Shown here piece after piece: positions 7,626 through 15,572 of a DNA stretch of 64,000 bases. A program made the translations under genes and the position numbers. The notes under the pieces were generated by a model that had not been told where the DNA came from, searched no databases, and saw nothing but the letters and a program-made list of their open reading frames with translations. Source of the stretch: Bacillus sp. V3B (GTDB lineage Bacteria > Bacillota > Bacilli > Bacillales > Cytobacillaceae); contig NZ_JAETXM010000002.1 of NCBI RefSeq assembly GCF_024494465.1, positions 213,413 to 277,412 on the forward strand. Direction: 5' to 3'. Position 1 is the first letter of the stretch. Each line of letters opens with the position of its first letter.

Positions 7626-9773
7626 TCATTCCCCAAATAACACATATGAACTAACTGCTTTTAATCTGATTTTATGATTATTCACTCGGTAAATTGGCGA
7701 AACCCCGCTTATATCTTCATTTGCTAGTACATTCCAGCTCCCATCAGGTAAATCAATCTCTTCTTCCATCTTCATAGGATTAATGAGAACGATAATAGAT
7801 TGGCACGGGCCATATTTCCCTACATCTTGAAGAATCCAACCAATGAGTGGCTTTTTCAAAGGGAGAAAACGAATATGTTTCCGAATAAGAGCAGCTGTCG
7901 GAAGGCGAAAAGCACGATGAGATTTCCGAATAGCAATTATTCCTTTCACATATTCTACATGTTGATCATATTCATTTTTCCGATCCCAATCAAGCTGATT
8001 AATTTCATTTGGTGATTGATAACTATTCCCGATACCTTTTTTTGTACGAAAAAATTCCTGACCGCTGTGAAGAAATGGAGTCCCTTGTGCAAGGATAACC
8101 ATCGTGGTGGCGAGACGATGATATTTTTTCCTAATTTCCTCTTCTTCATCCGGAAAACAGACAACCAGTTTATCCCATAATGTATGGTTATCGTGTGACT
8201 CTACATAATTCACACTTTGGTTAGGTTCATCAAATAACCCTTCTGCTGGATTTCCAAGTCCAACACTCCCTGCTATTACTTGGATCGCTGACCCATAATA
8301 ATGTTCATTTCCGAATGCATAGCCTAAGTCATAAAGGTTAAACGTACTTCCTTTAATACAATCGCGAAACCAATCATTAAACTGACCGATTCGTGGTAAA
8401 TCTGTTTGATTGTGAATATTAGCTTTTTTTTCAAGCGGCAAGGGGGTGTTTAAATCCCACCCTTCCCCGATAATCAATATAGAGGGATCAATCTGGTCAA
8501 CTACGTTTCTAATTTCTTTCATTGTAACCGTATCCAAAATACCCATTAAATCAAAACGAAAGCCGTCAACATCATATTCTTTAAGCCAATAAAGAACTGA
8601 ATCAACGATAAACTTCCGTACCATTTTCTTCTCTGAAGCGATATCATTTCCTACACCGGTTCCATTTGATGGCATTCCATGTTTATCATGACGGAAGTAG
8701 TAACCAGGGATAATTTTTTCAAAAGAGGAGGTTTCTCTTTCATACACATGATTGTAGACAACATCTAAAATCACGCGAATTTCATTTTGATGGAGGGTAT
8801 CAATCAATGATTTTAATTCGTTTATTCGTTTATAAGGGTCATTAGGGTCCAGACTATAGCTTCCATCTGGAACATTGTAATGTAGCGGGTTGTAGCCCCA
8901 GTTATAATCATTCTTCTCACCAAGTTCATCCACCCCCACAAAATCATAAAGTGGAAGGAATTCTATATGAGTAATACCGAGACTTTTTATATAGGAGAGG
9001 GAAGTTGGACTCCCATTGGAGCCTTTTGTATCGATTTCAGCGGCACCTGTATACATTCCTTTATGCAAAACACCGCTGTTTGGATGTATCGTCAAGTCCC
9101 TTATATGTGTTTCGTAAATAACGCTATCAACTGCATGCTCCAACGGGGACAAGGGCCGTTTAGGAAACGTTGTTTTTGTTAAATCAATAACAACGCCTTC
9201 CGTTCCATTAGCTGTTACCGCAACAGCATAAGGGTCGACCGCTTCCTTCCATTGCAGATTCACACATACTAAATACGTATAGCGAAATTTTTCAACATCA
9301 CGCTTAACTATTGCCGTCCAAATTCCTTTATCCCCTTTTATTAAATCAATGGTTTCTTGATTGCTTTCATCAGGGGACGTCAACTTAAGTTTTACTTCCG
9401 TTGCAGTTGGTGCCCATAACGTAAAGATGGTTTCGTTTGGTTGATAACAAACCCCTAACTCTCCATCATAATAGAATGTTTCATCAAATCGATCGGTTCT
9501 TGTCACGGCCCCCATTTGCAAGTCGGTTTTCCTTTGTAAAGCATCTTTTACCCAATAATGCCGACCTATTCTCACTTCTTCTTGTGTATGACAAACATAT
9601 TTCACAAACTCATCTAGGTCTATTTTCTCAACAATCATTAGCGGTATTTCTTCATCATCACATTCTAATAGAAAGGAGCTCATAACATCGTGATTGTAGT
9701 CATGGGGGATTAGAATCGTAATTACATTCATCTCGTCTAAGTATGCTTGATAATCCCGTTCAATCGTAGTCAT
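7626..9773 (-). CDS. amyX: Type I pullulanase AmyX
   Basis: 715 residues. It hydrolyses alpha-1,6 branch linkages of pullulan and glycogen or amylopectin debranching products, and is probably intracellular because there is no signal peptide. Order: an N-terminal alpha/beta region, a carbohydrate-binding/early-set domain (TIFTLWAPTATEVKLKL near residue 128), then a GH13 barrel. The pullulanase signature YNWGYNP is near 291, nucleophile DGFRFDLMG near 405, acid/base IIGEGWDL near 437 and VESHDNHTLWDKL near 523. The ATG follows GAAGGAG. Function fits with the glycogen operon 45 kb away. Confidence 0.94.
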   Translation of the reverse strand: MTTIERDYQAYLDEMNVITILIPHDYNHDVMSSFLLECDDEEIPLMIVEKIDLDEFVKYVCHTQEEVRIGRHYWVKDALQRKTDLQMGAVTRTDRFDETFYYDGELGVCYQPNETIFTLWAPTATEVKLKLTSPDESNQETIDLIKGDKGIWTAIVKRDVEKFRYTYLVCVNLQWKEAVDPYAVAVTANGTEGVVIDLTKTTFPKRPLSPLEHAVDSVIYETHIRDLTIHPNSGVLHKGMYTGAAEIDTKGSNGSPTSLSYIKSLGITHIEFLPLYDFVGVDELGEKNDYNWGYNPLHYNVPDGSYSLDPNDPYKRINELKSLIDTLHQNEIRVILDVVYNHVYERETSSFEKIIPGYYFRHDKHGMPSNGTGVGNDIASEKKMVRKFIVDSVLYWLKEYDVDGFRFDLMGILDTVTMKEIRNVVDQIDPSILIIGEGWDLNTPLPLEKKANIHNQTDLPRIGQFNDWFRDCIKGSTFNLYDLGYAFGNEHYYGSAIQVIAGSVGLGNPAEGLFDEPNQSVNYVESHDNHTLWDKLVVCFPDEEEEIRKKYHRLATTMVILAQGTPFLHSGQEFFRTKKGIGNSYQSPNEINQLDWDRKNEYDQHVEYVKGIIAIRKSHRAFRLPTAALIRKHIRFLPLKKPLIGWILQDVGKYGPCQSIIVLINPMKMEEEIDLPDGSWNVLANEDISGVSPIYRVNNHKIRLKAVSSYVLFGE

Positions 9774-9801
9774 TTGAATTCAACTCCTTCACTTCTTTAA
9801 T

Positions 9802-9880
9802 AGAAAAGCGAAAACGCCCCGCTTACCCCCGATAAAGAAAACTCGTCGATTGGCGAGTCCCTAGGTGAAGACAGAGACGT
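9802..9880. repeat. Degenerate copy of the dispersed repeat
   Basis: AGAAAAGCGAAAACGCC at the left resembles the left end of the family. The rest (CCCCGCTTACC..., a TCGTCGATTGGCGA palindrome) is weakly similar. It lies between amyX and ytlQ, with no gene in the 150-bp gap. Confidence 0.35.
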
Positions 9881-9923
9881 AATAAATGTTGATCAAAAAC
9901 ACGTACGCATGACGATAGAAAAC

Positions 9924-10898
9924 TTATTTCTTATCCACTACTTCCCACTCAATTCTTTTGATAGAAGATGTAGAACAAAATTGCAATAATGCTTTGGCTC
10001 CCATAAGCTGCGTGTTTTTCAGCGGTGACTTTAAGCTACGTAATGAATGAAACCAATCTCCATATTGTCGCTGATCAACCAATTGAACATCTCGGGGTAC
10101 TGCAGGGAAATCAATATATCCATTCCGTGAAAGTAAGACTTTATGGACCGGCAAATCGATTTCAAAATGTTTAAAGATATTTTTGACAATTGTCTCTGTT
10201 CGATTTATAGCAATCACGGGGTTTACAATTATCTTTTCATTGTGATCATTTCTTACGTTCCAGAACTTTTTATTAGAACCCACGAATACAGACGAATTTT
10301 GATCTTCAAGAAAAGTGATGCACCAGACCTCCGTCGGGCTGATTAAAATCGTCTCAACCTCAACCGTTGCTTTTTTCAATAAAAAAACAGGCTGATATAA
10401 CACGAGATACGTGTCAGGGAAACGCTGTAGAAAAAACTTTAAGTTTTCATCAAAAAAGAACTTTTTATTCACAAACGATTTTTCTGTTAATGTTGAGGTT
10501 GCCCATTTCATTTGGAAATCAAAAAGTTGGTTAAGAAACTGCTGTTTTAATTCTTCAATCGTTTCAGCCTGATGAGTGAAAGAAGGAAATACATCAAGTT
10601 CTACTGAGTCTTTTTCAAAATCATGAACTGAAGGGCTTAGTTCCTGCTCGGTTTCTTTAGCAGATTTTCGGTTAAAGAGTGTTTTAATTTTATTTAATAG
10701 CGGGTGCTTTTCTTCTACCTCCCATTCAATATTAGGTTGGTTCATTGGTGGAGAAAAAGTCTGTTTTTCAGGATTCCCCCAACTTTTTTGTAATTTCTCC
10801 CACTGTTGCTTTTTAAGTGTCACAAATCGTGAAGGGTAATGAAATATATTTTGTTCATACCGAGATGAATAATCTTGTAATTTAATTAACTGTCCCAT
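9924..10898 (-). CDS. ytlQ: YtlQ-like protein with NERD-like nuclease-related region
   Basis: 324 residues from the ATG at 10898, chosen because AAGGAAG lies six bases before it. A TTG 57 bp upstream would extend the protein but sits inside a dispersed repeat. The protein is soluble. The C-terminal half (VETILISPTEVWCITFLE near residue 205, VNPVIAINRTETIV, LPVHKVLLSRNGYIDFP) follows the pattern of NERD domains, which are related to nucleases, but a full catalytic set is not obvious. Function is unknown. It lies upstream of ytlP across a repeat element, the same order as in B. subtilis. Confidence 0.65.
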   Translation of the reverse strand: MGQLIKLQDYSSRYEQNIFHYPSRFVTLKKQQWEKLQKSWGNPEKQTFSPPMNQPNIEWEVEEKHPLLNKIKTLFNRKSAKETEQELSPSVHDFEKDSVELDVFPSFTHQAETIEELKQQFLNQLFDFQMKWATSTLTEKSFVNKKFFFDENLKFFLQRFPDTYLVLYQPVFLLKKATVEVETILISPTEVWCITFLEDQNSSVFVGSNKKFWNVRNDHNEKIIVNPVIAINRTETIVKNIFKHFEIDLPVHKVLLSRNGYIDFPAVPRDVQLVDQRQYGDWFHSLRSLKSPLKNTQLMGAKALLQFCSTSSIKRIEWEVVDKK

Positions 10899-10954
10899 TA
10901 TCATCTTCCTTACTATGGCTTCCGTTTCTCTCTGTCTAATTATCCCTTGTTCCA

Positions 10955-11106
10955 AAGGCGCTTCCGCTTTTTTATAGTCTAGCTCCAGCGCCTACCCCCT
11001 CGAGGTCACAAGCCAATCCTCCCAGAAAGGGAAAGAACACCTTTCCGTGAGGCTCGTCTTGTGCTATTCGGGGGTACCCAAGGCGCTTCCGCTTTTTTAT
11101 AGTCTA
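10955..11106. repeat. Dispersed cruciform repeat, complete copy flanked by a 27-bp direct repeat
   Basis: The 27-bp segment beginning AAGGCGCTTCCGC is present at 10955-10981 and again at 11080-11106. Between them lie CTCGAGG, a GGAAAGGTGTTCTTTCC-like hairpin and an AGACGAGCC motif shared with the copies at 13960 and 26757. The right edge (CTA at 11104-11106) is the stop codon of ytlP. Confidence 0.75.
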
Positions 11107-11673
11107 TTCAACTAGTAGCGAAATGGTTGCAATCGGTTCATATTTTGGTGTCTTTTCTAGGTTTGTCTTATATAAAACAACCTCTTCTGCTATAAAGGAC
11201 AGCGATTCAGTCTTAAAGGGATTATATTGTTCCAACCATTTGTGTTCAAATTCGGAACCCGTCCAATTACGCGCCAATGTGATATGAGGGGTAAACGGAC
11301 GGGTCTCTAATGAAAAGCCAGCCTCTAAACAGGACTTAAAAACAAGTGATTGGAGGCTCTCGAGTTGCTTTTCTTGTGTAACAGAAGTCCAAAAGATCCG
11401 AGGTGCCTTCTTATTTCCAAAGATATTTAGACCTTGAATATGTAACGAAAAAGCTTTTACTTCTTTTATTGCCCTGTCGACTAACTCTACTACTCCATCA
11501 AGGTTTTGTTTCTCAATAGCACCAAGAAAAGAAAGAGTAATATGATAATCCTCCATATGAACCCAGCGTTTAAAAGGGAAAAACTTTTTTACACTTGTTA
11601 ACTGAGTATGAATTGACTGTTTTGTATAATCCGGTAATCGGATGGCCCAGAAATAATGCGGATTCTTTTCCAT
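11104..11673 (-). CDS. thpR: RNA 2',3'-cyclic phosphodiesterase (2H / LigT family)
   Basis: 189 residues from the ATG at 11673, which follows GAGGTG; an upstream in-frame ATG lacks a site. The two HxTx motifs of the 2H superfamily are present: HITLSFLG near residue 45 and HITLAR near 131. Enzymes of this family hydrolyse 2',3'-cyclic phosphodiesters in RNA and show 2'-5' ligase activity in vitro. It corresponds to YtlP by position. Its TAG stop lies in the end of the neighbouring repeat, so the C-terminus may have been altered by that insertion. Confidence 0.88.
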   Translation of the reverse strand: MEKNPHYFWAIRLPDYTKQSIHTQLTSVKKFFPFKRWVHMEDYHITLSFLGAIEKQNLDGVVELVDRAIKEVKAFSLHIQGLNIFGNKKAPRIFWTSVTQEKQLESLQSLVFKSCLEAGFSLETRPFTPHITLARNWTGSEFEHKWLEQYNPFKTESLSFIAEEVVLYKTNLEKTPKYEPIATISLLVE

Positions 11674-11778
11674 TTCGCACCTCACTCTTTTACTCCATTT
11701 ATTTATATAGTAGCTCAGAAGCACCCAACTAATAGAATAGTGAGTGCTCCTTCATACATCCAATTTCATTTTTATTCG

Positions 11779-13200
11779 TTATTTTGCCAATTCATAAATC
11801 GCTTGAGCATAAATAGCGGTTGCTTTTAATAAATCATCGATATACATGTATTCATCTTTTTGATGAGCAATATCTTCTCTTCCTGGGAATAGAGGACCGA
11901 ACGCTACGCCAGATGTTAAAGAACGTGCATATGTCCCCCCGCCAATCGCCAAAAGCTCTGCTTTTTCTCCTGTTTGTTCTTCATACACTTTTTTTAATAT
12001 TTGAATCAACTCATTATTTTCATCAACATGATGCGGCTTTGAATCAGTGGAATTTTCCATTTTAAAGCCTTTTTCTTTTGCTACTTCTGTTATCTTCTCT
12101 TTTGTCTTTGCCATATCATTTGTCACTGGATAACGAAGGTTAAGTCCTAACATGCCACCTTTTACCTGGTCATATTCCATTTTACCTATATTAATCGTGA
12201 GCTCTCCAGAAATATCATCAGAATAATCAATACCTAGTTTCTTCCCTCTTGAGTCTTGATAAAAGAATTGAGATGTAAAGGTAAAGAAACCATCTGCTTG
12301 CTTATCGATTTTATTTTCCACAATAAATTGTGCTAAGTAAAGACCCGCATTCTTTCCATGATCAGGTTCCATACCGTGGGCAGAAACTCCCTCCAATTCA
12401 AGAATCAACTCACCATTCTCCACATAACTTTTTCCTTTTAAACCATGAAGCTTCCAAAATTCATTATACCTCTGTACAACATCTGTTTTTTCCTTTTGAA
12501 CAAGTAATATAGCTTTAGCATAATCTGGAACCATATTATACCTTCTACCAGATTGAAAATAAACTACTTCTACTTTTATATCGTCTATTGGATCATCTTC
12601 TACTACCTTTTCCTGAACCAGATCGAAATCCGAAATTCCTTTTTCAGCAAAAATAATCGGGAAATCAGCGTCCGGTGCAAATCCCAGCGTTGGCATTTCC
12701 TCATGTTTAAAGTAATGATCGACACATCTCCAATCACTCTCTTCATCTGTTCCAATAATCATCCGAACACGCTTCGTTAAAGGCAGGCCTAATTCTTTTA
12801 CTATTTTCATGGCATAATATGCAGCCATCGTAGGACCTTTATCATCAATAGCCCCTCTAGCATAAATTTTCCCATTGCGTATTTCTGCCTTATAGGGATC
12901 GCTAGACCATCCGTCTCCTTCAGGAACAACATCTACATGACAAAGAATCCCTAAGCACTCCTCCCCTTGTCCGAACTCCACATGTCCCGCCAAATTGTCA
13001 ACATTTTTCGAGACAAATCCATCGTTTTCACCCATTTGAAGCATGTATTGTAGCGCTTCTTTCACACCATGACCAAGCGGGGCATCTGGGGAGGTATTCT
13101 CCTCGTCCAACACACTTTTAATTTGTAATAATTTTTGTGTATCTAGAATCAGTGCAGCTTTCCTTTTCATTACTTCATCAAACCAATTTAATTGTTCCAT
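11779..13200 (-). CDS. pepV: Dipeptidase PepV (M20 family, YtjP type)
   Basis: 473 residues, typical of PepV/Sapep zinc dipeptidases. Metal ligands: HVDVVPEGDGW near residue 88, the bridging Asp in YARGAIDDKGP near 118, catalytic TDEESDWRC near 151, DADF near 175 and a C-terminal His in GREDIAHQKDE near 440. A lid-domain sequence typical of PepV lies in the middle. The enzyme would cleave diverse dipeptides in the cytoplasm. GGAGGG precedes the ATG. Confidence 0.92.
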   Translation of the reverse strand: MEQLNWFDEVMKRKAALILDTQKLLQIKSVLDEENTSPDAPLGHGVKEALQYMLQMGENDGFVSKNVDNLAGHVEFGQGEECLGILCHVDVVPEGDGWSSDPYKAEIRNGKIYARGAIDDKGPTMAAYYAMKIVKELGLPLTKRVRMIIGTDEESDWRCVDHYFKHEEMPTLGFAPDADFPIIFAEKGISDFDLVQEKVVEDDPIDDIKVEVVYFQSGRRYNMVPDYAKAILLVQKEKTDVVQRYNEFWKLHGLKGKSYVENGELILELEGVSAHGMEPDHGKNAGLYLAQFIVENKIDKQADGFFTFTSQFFYQDSRGKKLGIDYSDDISGELTINIGKMEYDQVKGGMLGLNLRYPVTNDMAKTKEKITEVAKEKGFKMENSTDSKPHHVDENNELIQILKKVYEEQTGEKAELLAIGGGTYARSLTSGVAFGPLFPGREDIAHQKDEYMYIDDLLKATAIYAQAIYELAK

Positions 13201-13737
13201 TTAAAAACCCTCCAATATGCAAAGCTCAAGGTGTCCGCTTATGACATCGAGTCGCTAACGCCTTGAGCTAGACCCTTCTCAAACTTAAAAAGCGCAAAAA
13301 ATAGTTAAATAAATCATATCATACTCTCTATTATGACAAGCATAGACAAACTCTACTTTTTTTCTCTTAAATCAGCATTTCCAAACTAACATGGAATATA
13401 CAAAAGGAGATAATCAATCATAAGTAGAAAAATACCTTTAATATTATCTGAATATCCAACATATATTGGTGTAAATATCCATAGTATCCATTAAAGATTA
13501 AGGAGAAAATATATATATATATAATTAATCTTTTGTAAATTCGATCTCCATAGTGGAAATTTTGTGATAATATGGATATTATATAAGTAGATGTTAAACT
13601 TCACAACATGTACTATATGTTGTAGAAAAGGGGTTGTCCGAGGAAAAGAAGCGAAAATTCTCGAAGATTACGATCTTCACTAAAATGTTGGATGCTAGAA
13701 TTTGTCAAAGGTGTGAATAAGGATAGGGAGTGGTTTA
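13201..13737. other. 537-bp gene-free stretch between pepV and ytzE
   Basis: The right part is very AT-rich and carries a small GAAGAT/ATCTTC palindrome near 13662. The left part (13215-13280) is a repeat fragment with GCTTATGACATCGAG and GCCTTGAGCTAGAC, matching the right end of the dispersed family. I see no ORF with a ribosome site before ytzE. Confidence 0.5.
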
Positions 13738-13959
13738 TTGAAACCGTCAACTAACCGGATGTTAAACCGTATCAAATCCGTCTACATGTTTATTAATAAT
13801 CGAGGAACTGTAACAACACAGGAGCTTGTAGAAGAATTTGGAATCACTCCTCGAACGATTCAAAGAGACTTAAATGTCTTAGCTTACAACGATTTAGTCA
13901 GAAGCCCAAGTCGTGGAAAATGGACAACAACCACGAAGAAAGTAAAACTTTCATCATAA
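13738..13959 (+). CDS. ytzE: YtzE, short DeoR-type DNA-binding protein
   Basis: 73 residues, almost only a winged helix-turn-helix: LNRIKSVYMFINNRGTVTTQELVEEFGITPRTIQRDLNVLAYNDLV, with the DeoR signature TxQELVExFGITPRTIQRDL. The effector domain of DeoR regulators is absent, as in B. subtilis YtzE, so this is the normal length rather than a truncation. The start is TTG after AGGGAG. Targets are unknown. A dispersed repeat begins immediately after the TAA stop. Confidence 0.85.
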   Translation: MKPSTNRMLNRIKSVYMFINNRGTVTTQELVEEFGITPRTIQRDLNVLAYNDLVRSPSRGKWTTTTKKVKLSS

Positions 13960-14145
13960 GAAAAGCGCAAGGCGCCCGCCTATGAAGAACGTAGACTAAG
14001 AACGCCACATCCGTATGTCTTCGTCTGCATGATCCGCATCCTGCGGGCCGCAAGCATAAGACGAGCCAGCAGGAAGGTTGTTCTTTAACCTTCTTGACGG
14101 ATTGGCTTATGACTCGAGCCGATGGCGCCTGAGCTAGACAGTAAT
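13960..14145. repeat. Dispersed cruciform repeat, long copy
   Basis: It begins GAAAAGCGCAAGGCGCC directly after the ytzE stop and ends GGCGCCTGAGCTAGACA. Inside are CATAAGACGAGCC, a GAAGGTTGTTCTTTAACCTTC hairpin and GGCTTATGACTCGAG, the same blocks in the same order as at 26757 and, more divergently, 45447. Confidence 0.75.
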
Positions 14146-14181
14146 CAAAGTTTAAAATTCTATACTTTCTTTTAAACAAAC

Positions 14182-14217
14182 CAGAAAGAATAAGTCGCCG
14201 GTGACTTATTCTTTCTG
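14182..14217 (-). terminator. Terminator of the RsuA-type gene
   Basis: Perfect 15-bp arms (14182-14196 and 14203-14217) around a six-base loop. The stop codon at 14206 lies inside the first arm as transcribed, and a T-rich tract follows on the minus strand. Confidence 0.8.
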
Positions 14218-14928
14218 ATTGTGCTCTAGTAATTGAAAGATTTCCTCCTCCGTTAATCCGCGATACTCACCTAACTCTAGGCTTTCATCAAGCTTGAGGG
14301 GTCCCATTGAAATCCTTTGTAAATAAACCACTTTTTTTCCTACTGCTTGAAACATTCTCTTCACCTGATGGAACTTCCCTTCCGTAATTGTTAACTCAAT
14401 GTCTGATCGAATGCCTGATTTTATAATGTTTAACTCACCAGGTTTTGTTATATATCCATCATCTAAAACGACGCCTTGTTGAAAAGCCTCAATATCTTCT
14501 TCTGTAACCTCACCATCAATCACAGCAAAATACGTTTTCGGAACATGTTTTTTCGGGGACAATAGTCGATGGGCCAATTTCCCGTCATTTGTGAGCAATA
14601 ATAACCCCTCTGTATCTTTATCAAGTCTTCCTACAGGAAAAGGACCGTACACGGCATCATCCATTTCAAGTAAATCAACCACTGTCTGATCATGATTATC
14701 CTCTGTCGCGGAAATCACCCCTTGTGGTTTATTCATCATCAAATAAATATACTCTTTGTACTCGATAACTTCTCCGTTTAAAGTGACCGTATCCTTTTCA
14801 GGGTCAACTTGTTCTTTTGCATTTTTAACCATCTTCTCATTAACTTTGACACCCCCGTCTTTTAAAAGTTGTTTTACTTCCTTTCGACTTCCATATCCTA
14901 AATTCGCCAACATTTTATCGATCCGCAT
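14206..14928 (-). CDS. RsuA-family rRNA pseudouridine synthase
   Basis: 240 residues: an S4 RNA-binding domain (MRIDKMLANLGYGSRKEVKQLLKDGGV) followed by the pseudouridine synthase core. Motif I is PVGRLDKDTEGLLLLTNDG near residue 97, with the catalytic Asp in RLDKDTEG; motif II is KTYFAVIDG and motif III is FHQVKRMFQAVGKKV. RsuA relatives isomerise a uridine in small-subunit rRNA (position 516 in E. coli). The exact target here is inferred from family. GAGGAG precedes the ATG. Confidence 0.9.
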   Translation of the reverse strand: MRIDKMLANLGYGSRKEVKQLLKDGGVKVNEKMVKNAKEQVDPEKDTVTLNGEVIEYKEYIYLMMNKPQGVISATEDNHDQTVVDLLEMDDAVYGPFPVGRLDKDTEGLLLLTNDGKLAHRLLSPKKHVPKTYFAVIDGEVTEEDIEAFQQGVVLDDGYITKPGELNIIKSGIRSDIELTITEGKFHQVKRMFQAVGKKVVYLQRISMGPLKLDESLELGEYRGLTEEEIFQLLEHNQKE

Positions 14929-15147
14929 AAAAAGATCACTCCTCTTGTATTATTATAGGCTATTATCCATTTCCAAATTAGCAAAAATCCATAGACTGTT
15001 ATCATGCTACTAAACGAACGTCTTTACATTATTGTCGTTTTTAGCTAGCACCTTTATTTCTAGGTTTTATAGGCCCCTTTTTGTTGAAAAAGTTCTTTCA
15101 CCAACATTCCCTATAAAACCAATAAAAAAGTGAAAGAGGAGATGTCA

Positions 15148-15480
15148 ATGATGATGGATTATTCATACCACAATCAACTTTTACCAACCCCAGAGGTGGA
15201 TTATTCATACCACAATCAACTTTTACCAACCCCAGAGGTGGATTATCGTCAACAAGGTCAAGGACAATTCTTTCCAAGTCCAGGGGGATTCCCAGGGGGA
15301 TTCCCAGGAGGGTTTCCAGGGGGGTTTCCAGGGGGGTTTCCAGGGGGAGGCACGAGTCAACGTCTTGATCGACTTGAACGTCAGTTAGATCGATTAGAAC
15401 GTCAATTAACTCGACTAGATCGCCGTGTAGATCGAATTGAAAGAAGACTTGGATTCGGCGGCCCAGGAAGAGATTATTAA
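15148..15480 (+). CDS. Repeat-containing Gly/Phe/Pro and coiled-coil small protein, possibly spore coat
   Basis: 110 residues from the ATG at 15148, six bases after AGAGGAG. Layout: two exact 14-residue repeats DYSYHNQLLPTPEV encoded by a perfect 42-bp duplication, then a GGFP repeat block of about six units, then a heptad-like basic coil built on LDRLERQ units (RLDRLERQLDRLERQLTRLDRRVDRIERRL), and a short GFGGPGRDY tail. I do not recognise a named family. Composition resembles small Bacillus spore coat or spore-surface proteins, but that is a guess. The opposite strand is also open over this stretch, a by-product of the repeats. Confidence 0.7.
   Translation: MMMDYSYHNQLLPTPEVDYSYHNQLLPTPEVDYRQQGQGQFFPSPGGFPGGFPGGFPGGFPGGFPGGGTSQRLDRLERQLDRLERQLTRLDRRVDRIERRLGFGGPGRDY
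15157..15240 (+). repeat. Perfect 42-bp tandem duplication
   Basis: 15157-15198 and 15199-15240 are identical and in frame in the small repeat protein. A second, 12-bp repeat (GGxTTyCCAGGG) follows at about 15284-15347. Confidence 0.95.
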
Positions 15481-15542
15481 TCAAACGAGTACTAAGGCTA
15501 AAGCCTTTTCCAACTTTAATCTATTCTTTTTTAGCTAATAAC

Positions 15543-15568
15543 AAGGGTCTCCTGATATGGAGACCCTT
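15543..15568 (-). terminator. Terminator after ytgP
   Basis: AAGGGTCTCC and GGAGACCCTT arms lie just past the ytgP stop. It may also act on the plus strand for the repeat protein, since TTTCTCTT follows that way. Confidence 0.75.
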
Positions 15569-15572
15569 TCTC

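Noticed and set aside
13898..14179. 93-residue Cys/Arg-rich ORF on the minus strand
   Set aside because: It lies almost wholly in a dispersed palindromic repeat and has no ribosome site.
14182..14217. Possible mobile-element end because of the perfect 15-bp arms
   Set aside because: Position over the stop codon and the following T-rich tract fit an ordinary terminator better.
15098..15484. 128-residue minus-strand ORF with LETPLET and GLVKVDCG repeats
   Set aside because: It is the mirror of the repeat protein on the plus strand, has no ribosome site, and the plus-strand frame has a good start and coiled-coil logic.
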